NCBI RefSeq assembly: GCF_014646195.1
Contig: NZ_BMMZ01000003.1
Span: 1 to 64,000 of the forward strand
Source: Microlunatus endophyticus
GTDB lineage: Bacteria; Actinomycetota; Actinomycetes; Propionibacteriales; Propionibacteriaceae
Reading direction: 5' to 3'
DNA: 64,000 nucleotides
Part shown: piece by piece, positions 9,087-18,129 of the stretch
Numbering within the stretch: the stretch's first letter is position 1
How the letters are laid out: every line of letters begins with the position of its first letter
The notes under the pieces: model-generated
Databases searched by the model: none
Seen by the model: the letters and a program-made list of their open reading frames with translations, nothing else
Told to the model about the DNA's origin: nothing
Position numbers and translations under genes: made by a program

Positions 9087-9423
9087 TCAGCGTCGGAACC
9101 GGGTCGCACGCTCTTGGACGCGTGCGACCGCTTCCCAGGAGTCCGGCTGGATCGGGTCGTCTCCGGCGAGCCGGTTACGAGACTCGTGACCGCACACGAT
9201 GCACACGTGCACGACCGCAAGACCCTTCCCCCGGGGCCGGTCCAATCGGACCGGCTCCATCAGGCCGCCGCAGTCCGACGCCCGGTCTCCTGGCCGGTTG
9301 TCGACGTGCAACGACCAAAAGACACTGCGGGCAGTGATTTCGGAAACTGCCGTTCTGCAGACGGCGAACGCGCTCACCGCAGTGAGCGCACCTGAACGAT
9401 TGATTTTCGGTTGCGCGAGACAC
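9087..9423 (-). pseudogene. RNHCP-domain zinc-ribbon protein, interrupted by a +1 frameshift
   Basis: Two overlapping frames together make one intact RNHCP protein of about 111 residues. The first, from a GTG at 9423, gives FRCAHCGERV and FRNHCPQCL, the family's name motif with its first zinc cysteines. The second gives WSLHVDNRPGDRASDCGG, a VHVCIVCG knuckle and NRLAGDDPIQPD to the stop at 9087. The two join if one T is skipped in TGT CTT TTG G (AAAA at 9317-9320 on the plus strand). CTT followed by T is the same slippery word used in the prfB frameshift, and a perfect CACTGC/GCAGTG hairpin lies just upstream. It may be a real mutation, a sequencing error or programmed recoding. The function of RNHCP proteins is not established. 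Confidence 0.85.
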
Positions 9424-9883
9424 TCCTGCTCCCCGCGGTCGTAGGGATACGACTGCGAAGGCGGAGGGTTCCGTTGGCTCTCCCCCGGATCGTCCGGGGT
9501 ACCGGGCTTGACGAGAGATTGACGCTATTCACCGCCCACGATCGGGCGATTACTTCCAGTTCCGACTTCACCGCTGTGAGGCGGATCCGAACCACGATCA
9601 GGTTTGTTGATCATGTCGATCGCTCGCATCGATCATTGTCCTGACCACTGTCCACCAGCTCATGCCCATGGCCACCGGTAGGTGTCATCTCATCGCACCG
9701 GCTGCGGCGCCGTCCCCTCTCAGCAGGTCACGCGGCAGCAGGTCAGCACCAAGCACGCTCCCTTCTCCAGATCCCGACGCACACGGTGCACGTCAGACGC
9801 CTGACCAGTGTAGGAGTCGGGGATCCCACCCGCCCTGGCTCGTCGGGGCCATGGGCCTGCTCGAATGCGCGATGATCATCCCC
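9424..9883. other. 460-bp gap without a supported gene
   Basis: The frame of the downstream kinase stays open back to 9662, but that stretch has no family similarity I recognise and shows no good ribosome binding site. I see no RNA gene, terminator or clear repeat here. Some part must hold the divergent promoters of the RNHCP gene and the kinase gene. Confidence 0.5.
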
Positions 9884-11047
9884 ATGAACCTTTCCGAGGC
9901 CGTAGCGATGCTCATCGGGCGACCGGTCGAGCTGGTCGACCTGCTGTCCGAGGCAGACCGGCGCAATCTGGTCGCGCGGCTTCGCGTCACTTCGGGAGCT
10001 GACGCAGGCCGGACGGTGATCGCCAAGCAGACCGTCGGTTTCGACCTCCCCGACACCACAGAGGAGGATCGACTCCGCTTCTTCCGGGAGGCCGCGGCGG
10101 CCACCCTGCTGACCAGGCTGGCACCGGGCGAGCACACCCCACGCTGCTGGGGTAGCGATCGGAGCACCGGCCTGATGATCTTCGATGACCTCGGAACCGA
10201 CGCGACGCTGGTCCAGCCCCTGCTGGACGGCTCGGCAGGTGCGGCGCGCTCGGCGATGATCAGCTTCGTACGACGGCTGGCCGCGATCCATGGCGCGACC
10301 GCCTACCGCTCGGCGGACTGGGACCGGACCGTCACCGACCTCGGAGCACCGGCCGCCCTGCTCACCGAGCAGGTCCTGGCCCGATATGGACGAGGGATCG
10401 ACGACGGAGCCCAGGGCCTGGACCGACTGCAGAATGAGCTCGGGCTGTCACCGGCCGGGAACCCTCATGGGCTCGCAGCGGAGTTGGACTCCGTCAAGCA
10501 GACCCTCACCCGGCCCGGGCCCTTCACCGTCCTGGTGCACAACGATCCTTGCCCCGACAATGTCGTGATCACCTCCTCCGGCGCCCGGCTGCTCGACTTC
10601 GAGTTCGGACGACCCGGCCACGCCCTGATCGACGGGCTCTACCCGCAACTGCCTTTCCCGTCCTGTTGGTGCTGCAACAGGGTCCCCGATGATCTCGGCG
10701 CGGAGCTGGCCTGGTTCTACCGTGCCGATCTGGCAGTCAGGATCCCACAGGCCGCCGACGACGCCCTGTACGCCGAGGCGACAGTCCACGTGATGGCCTA
10801 CTGGCTGCTGATGTCATTCGAATCGATCGCCGAGGACGTACCGGTCGAGTCCCGCACCTGGGGCATCGCCAGCACCCGGTCCCGAGCGCTCACCCGGCTC
10901 GACACCTTCATCCACACCGCGAACGCCACTGGTCGACTCTCTGAGCTGGCCGAACTCGCGCAGCGGATCCGGGCCGAGTTGGCCGTCCGCTGGACAGAGG
11001 CCGATCAGTTGCCGATCTACCCCGGGTTCTCCGCAGCCGTGGGCTGA
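9884..11047 (+). CDS. aminoglycoside phosphotransferase-fold kinase (APH family)
   Basis: A protein of about 387 residues with the small-molecule kinase fold. The catalytic loop HNDPCPDN (HxDxxxxN) and the metal-binding DFE segment (LLDFEFGRPGHALIDG) lie in the middle to C-terminal half, in the right order and spacing. It has no close resemblance to a known resistance enzyme, so the substrate may be a metabolite such as an amino alcohol or sugar. The start is uncertain: ATG at 9884 (MNLSEAVAML) begins the conserved part, while ATGs at 9851 and 9872 are also in frame, and none has a clear Shine-Dalgarno. It stands alone. Confidence 0.75.
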   Translation: MNLSEAVAMLIGRPVELVDLLSEADRRNLVARLRVTSGADAGRTVIAKQTVGFDLPDTTEEDRLRFFREAAAATLLTRLAPGEHTPRCWGSDRSTGLMIFDDLGTDATLVQPLLDGSAGAARSAMISFVRRLAAIHGATAYRSADWDRTVTDLGAPAALLTEQVLARYGRGIDDGAQGLDRLQNELGLSPAGNPHGLAAELDSVKQTLTRPGPFTVLVHNDPCPDNVVITSSGARLLDFEFGRPGHALIDGLYPQLPFPSCWCCNRVPDDLGAELAWFYRADLAVRIPQAADDALYAEATVHVMAYWLLMSFESIAEDVPVESRTWGIASTRSRALTRLDTFIHTANATGRLSELAELAQRIRAELAVRWTEADQLPIYPGFSAAVG

Positions 11048-11164
11048 TTCGGGGATCACCACCCGGTTGCTGCCCGTCACCAGCGGGACCGATCACCACC
11101 GGACTGCATTGGTCGCCTATCTGTCTGCTGACATAATGTCCGCGCCGTACAGAAAGGGGCAACG

Positions 11165-12544
11165 ATGCCAGCGCTTCCCGATCAACAGCTCTCAACCGAA
11201 TTGGCGGCCCGGATGAGCCGGCTGCCGATCACGCCGGTCCACCGGCGGGCCGTCGCCGCCGTCGGTGTCGGACTGTTCTTCGACATCTACGAGATCTTCC
11301 TCGCCGGGACGATCAGTTCGGTGCTGGTGGCCCAGTTCAACCTCAGCAAGGCTGCGCTGCCCTACATCCTCGGCTCCACCTTCATCGGCATGTTCGCCGG
11401 TGCCGTCGTGCTGGGCCGGCTGGCCGACAAGATCGGCCGCCGGCGCGCGTTCCTCTTCAACATCGCGCTCTACTCCGTGGCGTCGGTCGTCGGCGCCTTC
11501 GCGCCCGGCCCGGTCTTCCTGATGATCGCCCGCTTCGTGGCCGGAGTCGGCATCGGAGCCGAGTATCCGCTCGGCGACACCTACCTCAGCGACCTGCTGC
11601 CGGCCAAGGACCGCGGCCGGGTGGCCACCTGGGCGTACACGATCTCGTTCCTCGGGGTGCCGGTCGTCGGCTTCCTGGCGCTCTGGCTGGCACCGCACGC
11701 ACCGCTCGGGATCGCCGGCTGGCGATGGATCTTCGTCCTGGGCGGGATCGGCGGCATCATCGTCATGCTGTTGCGGCGCGGACTGCCGGAGTCGCCCCGC
11801 TGGCTGGCGTCCCAGGGCCGGATGACCGAGGCGGAGCAGGTAGTCGTCGGCTTCGAGCGGGAGGCCGGCCTCGAGGGCAGGCCGCTGGACGGTACGGAGT
11901 CCGGTATCGAGTCGGTCGCCCCGCTGCCACTGCGGACGCTCGGCACCCAGCCCTATCTCAAGCGGATGATCATGCTGGTGGTCTTCCAGATCCTCCAGGG
12001 CTTCGGCTACTACGGCTTCGGCACGCTCGCCGGCACGGTGCTGGTCGCGCGGGGCTACACCGTCACCCAGTCGCTGCTCTACATCGCGCTGACCTACCTC
12101 GGCTACCCGATCGGCTCGCTGATCTCCACACCGATCATCGCCCGTCTGGAGCGCAAATTCGTGATCATCGGGTCTGCCGTGGTGATGAACATCTTCGGAT
12201 TGGGATTCGCGATCTCGGGCACGCCGGCGTTGATCGTCGCCTTCGGCTTCCTGACCACCGTCGCCAGCAACGTCTTCTCCAACGGCTTCCACATCTACCA
12301 GGCAGAGATCTTCCCGACGTCGCTCCGCTCGACCGCCGTCGGGTCGACCTATTCGCTGTCCCGGCTGATGAGCGGACTGCAGTCCTTCATCCTGATCCCG
12401 ATCCTGGACGCAGCCGGCGCACCGATGATGTTCTCCGTCGTCGGCGTACTGATGTTGATCCTGATCCTGAACATCGCTGCGCTCGGCCCACGGACCGCCG
12501 GCCGCGGCGTCGAGGAGATCAACCCGCTGCCGGTCGCCGGTTGA
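11165..12544 (+). CDS. MFS transporter of the metabolite/sugar porter type
   Basis: A 459-residue, twelve-helix inner-membrane carrier. Motif A appears as GRLADKIGRRRAF in loop 2-3; the sugar-porter-like LPESPRWL closes helix 6 before a long central loop, and the second half repeats the six-helix unit. EYPLGDTYLSDLLP in helix 4-5 is typical of the AAHS/metabolite-H+ symporter and SV2-like groups. The ATG at 11165 has GAAAGGGG 7-14 nt upstream. Neighbours give no hint of substrate; an organic acid or sugar is the usual cargo. The gene is a single transcription unit. Confidence 0.82.
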   Translation: MPALPDQQLSTELAARMSRLPITPVHRRAVAAVGVGLFFDIYEIFLAGTISSVLVAQFNLSKAALPYILGSTFIGMFAGAVVLGRLADKIGRRRAFLFNIALYSVASVVGAFAPGPVFLMIARFVAGVGIGAEYPLGDTYLSDLLPAKDRGRVATWAYTISFLGVPVVGFLALWLAPHAPLGIAGWRWIFVLGGIGGIIVMLLRRGLPESPRWLASQGRMTEAEQVVVGFEREAGLEGRPLDGTESGIESVAPLPLRTLGTQPYLKRMIMLVVFQILQGFGYYGFGTLAGTVLVARGYTVTQSLLYIALTYLGYPIGSLISTPIIARLERKFVIIGSAVVMNIFGLGFAISGTPALIVAFGFLTTVASNVFSNGFHIYQAEIFPTSLRSTAVGSTYSLSRLMSGLQSFILIPILDAAGAPMMFSVVGVLMLILILNIAALGPRTAGRGVEEINPLPVAG

Positions 12545-12562
12545 TCCTCGGACCGAACCGGA

Positions 12563-13084
12563 TCAGCGCACGCCCGCCCGCTCGGCCAGGCCCTTGACGT
12601 AGTAGGCCTGGCCGAGGTGCTGGGTGATGTCGCCGATCACGCTCACCAGACGGACCGAGGCCGTGACCGGCGGATCCCAATGGGTGTCGACGACCCGCTC
12701 CAGCTCCTCGCCGGTCAAGCTCTCGACATAGCTGCTGGTGAATTTCTGGACATCGCGGTGATAGCCGGCCAGCAGGTCACCGGCCACCTGCACCTGGCCG
12801 ACCTGCTCGGCGCTCTGGCCGTAACCGGTCGCGTCATCGTCGAAGGGCAACCCGAAGCGGTCCCGCCAGGCCGGCCAGACCTGTTCCCCGCCGACCAGAT
12901 CGGCGATGTGGTCGTCCTGGACCCGGGTCGCGTGCCAGACCAGCCAGGCGATCGTGTTGGCGCCCTGATCCGGCCGGTAAGTGGCGACCGCCGGACTCAG
13001 ATCGGAGGTGATGCCGTCGACCAATTCGCCGACCCGGCCGAAGGCGTCGCCGACCAGTGCTCGCAGTGCATCGATATCACTCAT
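12563..13084 (-). CDS. DinB-fold (DUF664-like) protein
   Basis: A 173-residue protein with the four-helix DinB fold. NTIAWLVWHATRVQDDHIADL carries one metal-ligand histidine and DITQHLGQAYYVKGL near the C-terminus the other, which is the DUF664/mycothiol-dependent enzyme pattern of actinobacteria. Such proteins use a bound metal and mycothiol or another thiol for transfer or isomerisation of small molecules; the substrate here is unknown. The start at 13084 (MSDIDALRAL) has AAAGGTGG upstream and is preferred to the ATG seven codons earlier. It converges on the MFS gene with an 18-bp gap, with no obvious shared operon. Confidence 0.8.
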   Translation of the reverse strand: MSDIDALRALVGDAFGRVGELVDGITSDLSPAVATYRPDQGANTIAWLVWHATRVQDDHIADLVGGEQVWPAWRDRFGLPFDDDATGYGQSAEQVGQVQVAGDLLAGYHRDVQKFTSSYVESLTGEELERVVDTHWDPPVTASVRLVSVIGDITQHLGQAYYVKGLAERAGVR

Positions 13085-13246
13085 ACGCCCACCTTTACAC
13101 CTCACACCGGCAGCTCAAACGCGTGGTCGGCTCAAACCGAGGACGCGCTGTCCAGCCAGCACGCCGCTATGTACCGCCTCCAGGCCGATGCCTACCGCCC
13201 AGCTGATACTGACTGAGCAGCCGATCGAGGCTCAGTGGCTGAATGA

Positions 13247-15808
13247 TCAGCTGCTGGGCCGTAAGGTCAGCGTGTCCGCGGCATTCTTGGCGACCGCTGC
13301 CCTGGTGAAGCGGAAGGGCAGTGTCTTGTTCGTTGCCCAGAGCGGCAGCTGGTCGTCGTAGTTCTTGTCGAATGCGTGCCCGGAGTTCCCGCTCTGGTTG
13401 ATCCAGCGGGAGTCGTCGACGTCGGCCCAGTTGATCAGCATCCGCATCGTCGGCCCGTTCGTCACCGCGAAGCTCGTCCGGTCGTCGAAGGACAGCGCAT
13501 CCACGACCGCCGGTCCGCCCGGAGCCGGATAGTCGCCGCGGTTGAAGAGCCGGCTGATCGGGCTGACATCGCCGAAGGCCTGGTGCTTGAGGGTGATCGT
13601 GTGCAACGACCCCCAGGACCATCCGGAAGGATCCTGTGATCGCAGGGCCGTGATGTCCTTGCGGGCCTGATAGATGGCACTGGTGATGATGTCGTCGCGG
13701 GTCTCCTTGACGCCCTTGGTCCTGGTGTCGTCCCACCACGGGTCATCCGGCTTCTTCATCAGCTCGGCCAGGACGGCGTACCAGGTGTCACCGGAAGACG
13801 GCTGCAGATCGGCCGGGAGTTGATCATCGAAGGTCTTCTGCAGCAGGTCCCGCATCACGATGTAGAAGAAGGCCGCCCCGGCGGAGTTGGCATCCGAGTG
13901 CCCGTTCCAGGCCCGGAGCACCTGCTGGCCCTGGGCGACCCAGGGGTCGGTGATCTTGACGTCGAGGAGACCGGGCAGCAACGCGTCGGCGTAGGGAACC
14001 TTGTCGTCGTAGAAGAAGCTCTCCGCGGTCGCGGGGCTGATCTTGCCGGCGTGGGTGATCCTGTCGACGAGCTCCTGACTCCGCCAACCGTAGGACTCCC
14101 CGTCCGACAGCGGATAAGGATAGTTCTTGATGATCGGCTGGTTCGCCGCGACAAGGTAACCGTCGGGCGGGTTGTAGCTGTAGGGCAGCTCATCGAATTT
14201 GATCATGCCCTTCCAGTCGTAGCTGCTGTCCCAGCCGGGTACCGGCATCGAACCGTCACCCTTGCCGCGGATCGGGATCTCGCCCGGGAGCTGATAGCCG
14301 ATGTTGCCCGACCGGTCGGCGTACAGAAGATTCTGGGAGGGTGCGGCGAGCAGTTTGGCCGCATTCCGGAACTGCTGGAAGTTCGTCGCCTTGTCCAGGC
14401 CGAAGATCGCCTCCATCGTCCGACCGGGCCTCAACGCGGTCCAGGCCAGGGCGACTGCGTACGAGACCCCGGCCTGCCTGCCGACCCGCGCGTACTGATC
14501 ATCGACGTCGGACAGCAGCGGTCCGTGCCGGGACTGCCTGATGGTGATCTTGTGCGGCGCCTCGCCTTTGATCTTGATCTCTTCGGTCCGGACGGTCAGT
14601 GGCTGCCAGCTGTCACCGACCCGGACCTCGTTGCCCCGGACCTGTTCGAGGTAGAGGTCCTCGACATCGGCGTAGGAGGTCGTCAGCCCCCAGCTGATCT
14701 GCTCGTTGTGCCCGATCACCACGCCCGGCATGCCGGAGAAGGTGTAGCCGCTGACGTCGTACGGGCATTGTGGAGTGATCGTCGTGCAGTGCAACCCCAT
14801 CTGCTCGAACACCGACGGGATCGACGTGGCCAGATGCGGATCATTGGACAGGATCGCCTTGCCGGTCGTCGTACGGGATCCGGACACGACCCAAGAATTC
14901 GAACCGACCCCCAGATCGGCGCCGCCGTCGCCGACGAGCGCCGGGATGGAGTCGATGTCGCGCGCGGTCTGCTCCAGTTCGCCGGAGGCGTCGTGCAGCT
15001 GCGGCGACGTCAGCGGAGCCGGCCGGGCGGAGCCGCCGGCCGGATCGGGATCGAAGGCGCCGCCCTTGACCGTGCCCTGACCGACGATCGGCTGGTCCCT
15101 GCCACCGGCCCCGTACTCGGAGCCGGCATAGTCGGGGAACAACTCGGCGACCTCGGCGGCGCCGTATTTCGGCGTCAGCAGCGCCCGCTCGATCTCCTGG
15201 TCCTTGTTGGCGCTCAGGTCCCAGGCCATCGCCTTCAGCCAGGACACCGAGTCGACCGCACTCCACTCCTCGGGCTGGTAGTTCAGGCCGGTCAGGCCCA
15301 GGACGTTGTATTCCAGCGAGATGGTCGACGCTTTGTGGGTTCGCAGGTAGGCGTTGACGCCGTCGGAGTAGGCATCGAGATAGCCGCGGCTGGTCGGCGA
15401 GAGCTCGGCGACCTCCTGTTGGGCGACCCGCCGCCAGCCCATCGTCCGGATCACCTCGTCGGTCTGCAGCTGCGACGGGCCGAAGAGCTCGGAGAGCCGT
15501 CCGGCGGTGATGTGTCGGCGGAAGTCCATCTCCCAGAACCGCTCCTGGGCCTGGACGTAGCCCTGTGCCTCGAACAGATCGTCGGCATTGGAGGCGTAGA
15601 TGTCGGCCACCCCGTAGGAGTTGCGGACCACCCGGACGGGCGCATCGAGGCCGGAGATCGAGATCTCTCCCGAGGTCTGCGGGTAGGAGGATCGGACGGT
15701 GGTCACGGCCAGGCTGGAGAGCGCGCCGACGATCAACACCAGCACGAAGACCACGAACAGCACCCACCGATGCACTCGACGCACCGGGTCAGCGTAACGA
15801 CTCGGCAC
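13247..15808 (-). CDS. penicillin acylase family (peptidase S45) amidase
   Basis: An 853-residue N-terminal-nucleophile hydrolase that cuts amide bonds, anchored to the membrane. One hydrophobic helix spans about residues 16-36 and the rest faces outward. The family proenzyme cleaves itself before the catalytic serine, seen here as S303 in VGSNSWVVSG, splitting off an alpha chain of about 300 residues (FWEMDFRRHITAGRLSELFG is typical) from a beta chain of about 550. Further beta-chain landmarks are NDPHL and GVVIGHNEQISWG. Relatives act on beta-lactams, acyl-homoserine lactones or N-acyl amino acids; I cannot choose between them. The ATG at 15808 begins a plausible cytoplasmic lead. It has no operon partners. 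Confidence 0.9.
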   Translation of the reverse strand: MPSRYADPVRRVHRWVLFVVFVLVLIVGALSSLAVTTVRSSYPQTSGEISISGLDAPVRVVRNSYGVADIYASNADDLFEAQGYVQAQERFWEMDFRRHITAGRLSELFGPSQLQTDEVIRTMGWRRVAQQEVAELSPTSRGYLDAYSDGVNAYLRTHKASTISLEYNVLGLTGLNYQPEEWSAVDSVSWLKAMAWDLSANKDQEIERALLTPKYGAAEVAELFPDYAGSEYGAGGRDQPIVGQGTVKGGAFDPDPAGGSARPAPLTSPQLHDASGELEQTARDIDSIPALVGDGGADLGVGSNSWVVSGSRTTTGKAILSNDPHLATSIPSVFEQMGLHCTTITPQCPYDVSGYTFSGMPGVVIGHNEQISWGLTTSYADVEDLYLEQVRGNEVRVGDSWQPLTVRTEEIKIKGEAPHKITIRQSRHGPLLSDVDDQYARVGRQAGVSYAVALAWTALRPGRTMEAIFGLDKATNFQQFRNAAKLLAAPSQNLLYADRSGNIGYQLPGEIPIRGKGDGSMPVPGWDSSYDWKGMIKFDELPYSYNPPDGYLVAANQPIIKNYPYPLSDGESYGWRSQELVDRITHAGKISPATAESFFYDDKVPYADALLPGLLDVKITDPWVAQGQQVLRAWNGHSDANSAGAAFFYIVMRDLLQKTFDDQLPADLQPSSGDTWYAVLAELMKKPDDPWWDDTRTKGVKETRDDIITSAIYQARKDITALRSQDPSGWSWGSLHTITLKHQAFGDVSPISRLFNRGDYPAPGGPAVVDALSFDDRTSFAVTNGPTMRMLINWADVDDSRWINQSGNSGHAFDKNYDDQLPLWATNKTLPFRFTRAAVAKNAADTLTLRPSS

Positions 15809-15957
15809 CGTCGCACCGCTGAGGCGCGAGTGGCTGCAGGGTCTTCGAAGAAGGCCTCGAGGAATGAGAATCCGTTAGCAGTCGCTATGCTTGAGTGCCA
15901 GTCGATCTGTCACCAGCTCGACTTCTCATGACCGGATGTGTTGTCAAGAGGAATCAG

Positions 15958-16299
15958 ATGCCGACCTATCAGTACCGTTGCTCCGAATGCGGCCACGACC
16001 TGGAAGCCGTCCAGAAGTTCAGCGACGCCGCGCTCACCGAATGCCCGAACTGCGGCGGCAAGCTGCGCAAGGTCTACAACGCTGTCGGTGTGGTCTTCAA
16101 GGGTTCCGGTTTCTACAGCACCGACAACCGGTCCGGCAGCAGCTCCAAGTCCTCGACCAGCAGCTCCGACTCCTCGAGCTCGTCGTCCGGCAGTTCCTCC
16201 GGCAGCTCGTCCTCCGGTGATGCGTCGTCGAGCAGCTCCTCGGGCAGCTCGTCGACGGCAGCCTCCACCCCGGCGCCGGCCAAGGCCGCAGCCGACTGA
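15958..16299 (+). CDS. FmdB-family zinc-ribbon protein with a serine-rich tail
   Basis: A 113-residue protein. The first 50 residues form the FmdB zinc ribbon with cysteines at 8, 11, 29 and 32 (YRCSECGHDL and ECPNCGGKL), followed by the conserved VYNAVGVVFKGSGFYSTD. Residues 60-113 are a low-complexity Ser/Gly/Ala tail, common in actinobacterial members. The ATG at 15958 has AAGAGGA upstream; a frame open to 15895 adds nothing conserved. FmdB-type proteins are described as regulators, but their biochemical role is unsettled. The SAF-domain gene follows 60 bp later; a similar order (FmdB then a SAF/CpaB protein) occurs in other actinobacteria. Confidence 0.9.
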   Translation: MPTYQYRCSECGHDLEAVQKFSDAALTECPNCGGKLRKVYNAVGVVFKGSGFYSTDNRSGSSSKSSTSSSDSSSSSSGSSSGSSSSGDASSSSSSGSSSTAASTPAPAKAAAD

Positions 16300-16359
16300 A
16301 CTGACGCCCGCTGTGGATAACCCGACCCACGGCGGCGCCCGACGTTCTAGCGTCGGCGC

Positions 16360-17001
16360 ATGGCTCGTACGGGATCCTCAGCTTTCGCCGGCCTGATCCG
16401 GCTCGCCTCCTGGCACCGCCGCAAGCTGGCCGTCGTTGCGGCGATGGGTGCAACGGCTGCCGGCATCAGCGCGGCTTCGCCACCTGCTCCGCCGACCGTC
16501 CCGGTCGTCGTGGCCGGCCGGCAGCTGACCGGCGGCGACCGGCTCGTCGCCGGCGACCTGAGCATTCATCGGGTGCCGGGCTCCGCGGTGCCCGATGCTG
16601 CGATCACCGACCCCGCAGCCGTCGTCGGCCGCACCCTGGTCGCCCCGCTGAGCCGTGGGTCGGTGCTGACCACACTGAGCGTCATCGGTGACCATCCGAC
16701 CGTCGCCGCCGGGATGGTGATCGCACCGGTGCGGATCTCCGATGCGGCGGTGATCGGGCTGCTCCGGGTCGGTGATCGGGTCGACATCGTCGCCGCCGAT
16801 CCACAATCGGGATCGGGCGCGCACGTGATCGCCGAGCAGGTCCGGGTGGTGACGATTCCCCGACCGTCAGACTCCGGCAGCAGCCTCAGCCCGGACTCCG
16901 GCGACCCGCAGACCCTGGTGCTGGTCGAGGTGAGCACCGACCAGGCGACCGCTCTTGCCGATGCGGCCGCCGGAAGCCAGCTCAGTCTGCTCCTGACGTG
17001 A
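16360..17001 (+). CDS. SAF-domain membrane-anchored protein (CpaB/RcpC-like)
   Basis: A 213-residue protein with a positively charged start, one hydrophobic segment at about residues 24-40 and a SAF domain from about 45 to 110 (VVAGRQLTGGDRLVAGDL, RTLVAPLSRGSVLT). The C-terminal part (RVGDRVDIVAADP, LVLVEVSTDQATALADA) matches the RcpC/CpaB extension that in Flp pilus systems sits in the periplasm and helps pilus assembly. No other pilus genes are nearby, so it may be an orphan. The ATG at 16360 follows TAGCGTCGGCGC without a strong Shine-Dalgarno. Confidence 0.8.
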   Translation: MARTGSSAFAGLIRLASWHRRKLAVVAAMGATAAGISAASPPAPPTVPVVVAGRQLTGGDRLVAGDLSIHRVPGSAVPDAAITDPAAVVGRTLVAPLSRGSVLTTLSVIGDHPTVAAGMVIAPVRISDAAVIGLLRVGDRVDIVAADPQSGSGAHVIAEQVRVVTIPRPSDSGSSLSPDSGDPQTLVLVEVSTDQATALADAAAGSQLSLLLT

Positions 17002-17007
17002 TTGCAA

Positions 17008-17024
17008 GTTGCTAGCATGGCAAC
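17008..17024. promoter_or_regulatory. inverted repeat GTTGC-N7-GCAAC over the vapB start codon
   Basis: GTTGC at 17008-17012 pairs with GCAAC at 17020-17024 around the ATG at 17017. Antitoxins of this class usually repress their own promoter through such repeats, so this is a candidate autoregulatory operator. Confidence 0.55.
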
Positions 17025-17256
17025 CGTGGGAACGCTCTACATCCGCGACGTGCCGGATGAGGTGACCGCGTTGCTCAAGAAGCGGGCGGCCGCACAGGGA
17101 CTGTCGCTTTCAGCCTACGTCGGTGCGGAGTTGACCAAGCTCGCGTCGAGGCCGACCAACGCCGAGGTCGTCGACAGATTGCGCGCCAAGGACCGCTCAG
17201 GAGGACCGACGACAGATGAGATCGTTGCCGAGATCAGGGCGCTGCGGGGCGAATGA
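17017..17256 (+). CDS. VapB/FitA-type antitoxin
   Basis: A 79-residue antitoxin. The N-terminal half (LYIRDVPDEVTALLKKRAAA, then GLSLSAYVGAELTKLA) is a ribbon-helix-helix DNA-binding domain of the FitA/Arc type. The C-terminal half (TTDEIVAEIRALRGE) would wrap the toxin active site. The ATG at 17017 and a GTG at 17026 are both possible starts; no clear Shine-Dalgarno precedes either, and the gene may be read from a very short leader. Its last codon overlaps the toxin start by 4 nt (ATGA), which couples their translation. Confidence 0.88.
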   Translation: MATVGTLYIRDVPDEVTALLKKRAAAQGLSLSAYVGAELTKLASRPTNAEVVDRLRAKDRSGGPTTDEIVAEIRALRGE

Positions 17257-17645
17257 TCATCATCGATGCCTCCGCCATGACGGAAGCCCTGGTCGGGCAG
17301 CATCGCGACGATGAGTTGCTCGATGCGCTCGAGGGCGACATTGCGACGCCGCACATCCTTGATCTCGAGGTGATCTCAGCGCTTCGTGGTCTCAACCGAG
17401 GCAGCAAGCTGGAACCTGCATCCGCACAGGACGCTCTGACGCACCTTCTCGACCTGAACATCATCCGTTGGAACACCGAGCCGCTCGTCGAACGGATCTG
17501 GTCGCTTCGTCATCAGTTCACCAGTTACGACGCCAGCTATCTCGCGCTCGCCGAGATTGTCGACGCACCGCTCTACACCTGCGATGCAAAGCTGGACACG
17601 GACGGGCACGCGGCAACTGTGCGGGTGTTTCCCCGCAGCATCTGA
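17253..17645 (+). CDS. VapC PIN-domain ribonuclease toxin
   Basis: A 130-residue PIN-domain toxin. The four acidic metal ligands of the family are all present: D5 (IIIDASA), E39 (LDLEVISAL), D93 (YDASYLALAE) and D111 (TCDAKL). VapC enzymes cut tRNA or rRNA when released from the antitoxin, slowing translation; the target of this one is unknown. It is coupled to the antitoxin by an ATGA overlap. All catalytic residues are intact, so the pair is probably active. It forms a two-gene operon with no sign of a flanking mobile element. Confidence 0.92.
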   Translation: MIIIDASAMTEALVGQHRDDELLDALEGDIATPHILDLEVISALRGLNRGSKLEPASAQDALTHLLDLNIIRWNTEPLVERIWSLRHQFTSYDASYLALAEIVDAPLYTCDAKLDTDGHAATVRVFPRSI

Positions 17646-17657
17646 CGTCGGCCGCCC

Positions 17658-18035
17658 TCAATGACCGTGATGGGGCGGCACGTCGCGCAGCAGTCGCTGC
17701 TCATCGGCGTCGGGTTTGCGATCGCTGAGCACCGGCCGGTCGGGCTGCGGACCGACGGCCAGTCGCCGGCGGAGCTGGGACAGCGCTGCCCACCACTGTG
17801 CCGCCCCCAGGCCGGCCCGAAGATCGTCCGGGACCTCGTACGGCCAGGGCTCGTCCTGCTGCACTCGCCCGATGATCCTGGCCTGCAGTGCCTCGACCCC
17901 ACCGGGGTATCGGCGTCGGATCTCGTCCGCCAGCTGCACCAGTTCCGGCTTGCCGGATTCGGCCAGGTCGTCCCAGCGCTGTCCGGTGATCGCGTACGCA
18001 AGCGCAGCATTCCACCGGGCCGGCTGATCAGACAT
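17658..18035 (-). CDS. hypothetical protein, 125 residues
   Basis: I do not recognise a family. The protein is soluble and rich in Trp, Arg and Asp/Glu, with WNAALAYAITGQRWDDLAES near the start, a central PWPYEVPDDLRAGLGAAQWW and a tail ending in PPHHGH. The start at 18035 has AGGA 9 nt upstream, and a second ATG three codons earlier (18044) is possible. It is supported by normal codon usage and by filling the gap between the convergent vapC and the divergent lutA. It ends 13 bp past vapC. Confidence 0.6.
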   Translation of the reverse strand: MSDQPARWNAALAYAITGQRWDDLAESGKPELVQLADEIRRRYPGGVEALQARIIGRVQQDEPWPYEVPDDLRAGLGAAQWWAALSQLRRRLAVGPQPDRPVLSDRKPDADEQRLLRDVPPHHGH

Positions 18036-18129
18036 GATCAACATCCTAGGAGGGCCTGCCGGGACCTGTCGGCGCGCGCCTCGTATGGTTGTCCACACAT
18101 CATCGAGCCGTTGGGAAGAGGAGTAGCCG

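Noticed and set aside
9884-11047. Antibiotic resistance determinant for the APH-fold gene
   Set aside because: The fold is shared by many metabolic kinases and there is no close likeness to a known resistance enzyme.
13820-15931. 703-codon open frame on the plus strand opposite the penicillin acylase gene
   Set aside because: It is the mirror of a well-supported gene in a high-GC genome; its Arg/Val/Gly/Asp-rich composition has no family motif.
16360-17001. Part of a Flp pilus locus
   Set aside because: Only the SAF/CpaB-like gene is present; no secretin, ATPase or pilin gene is nearby.
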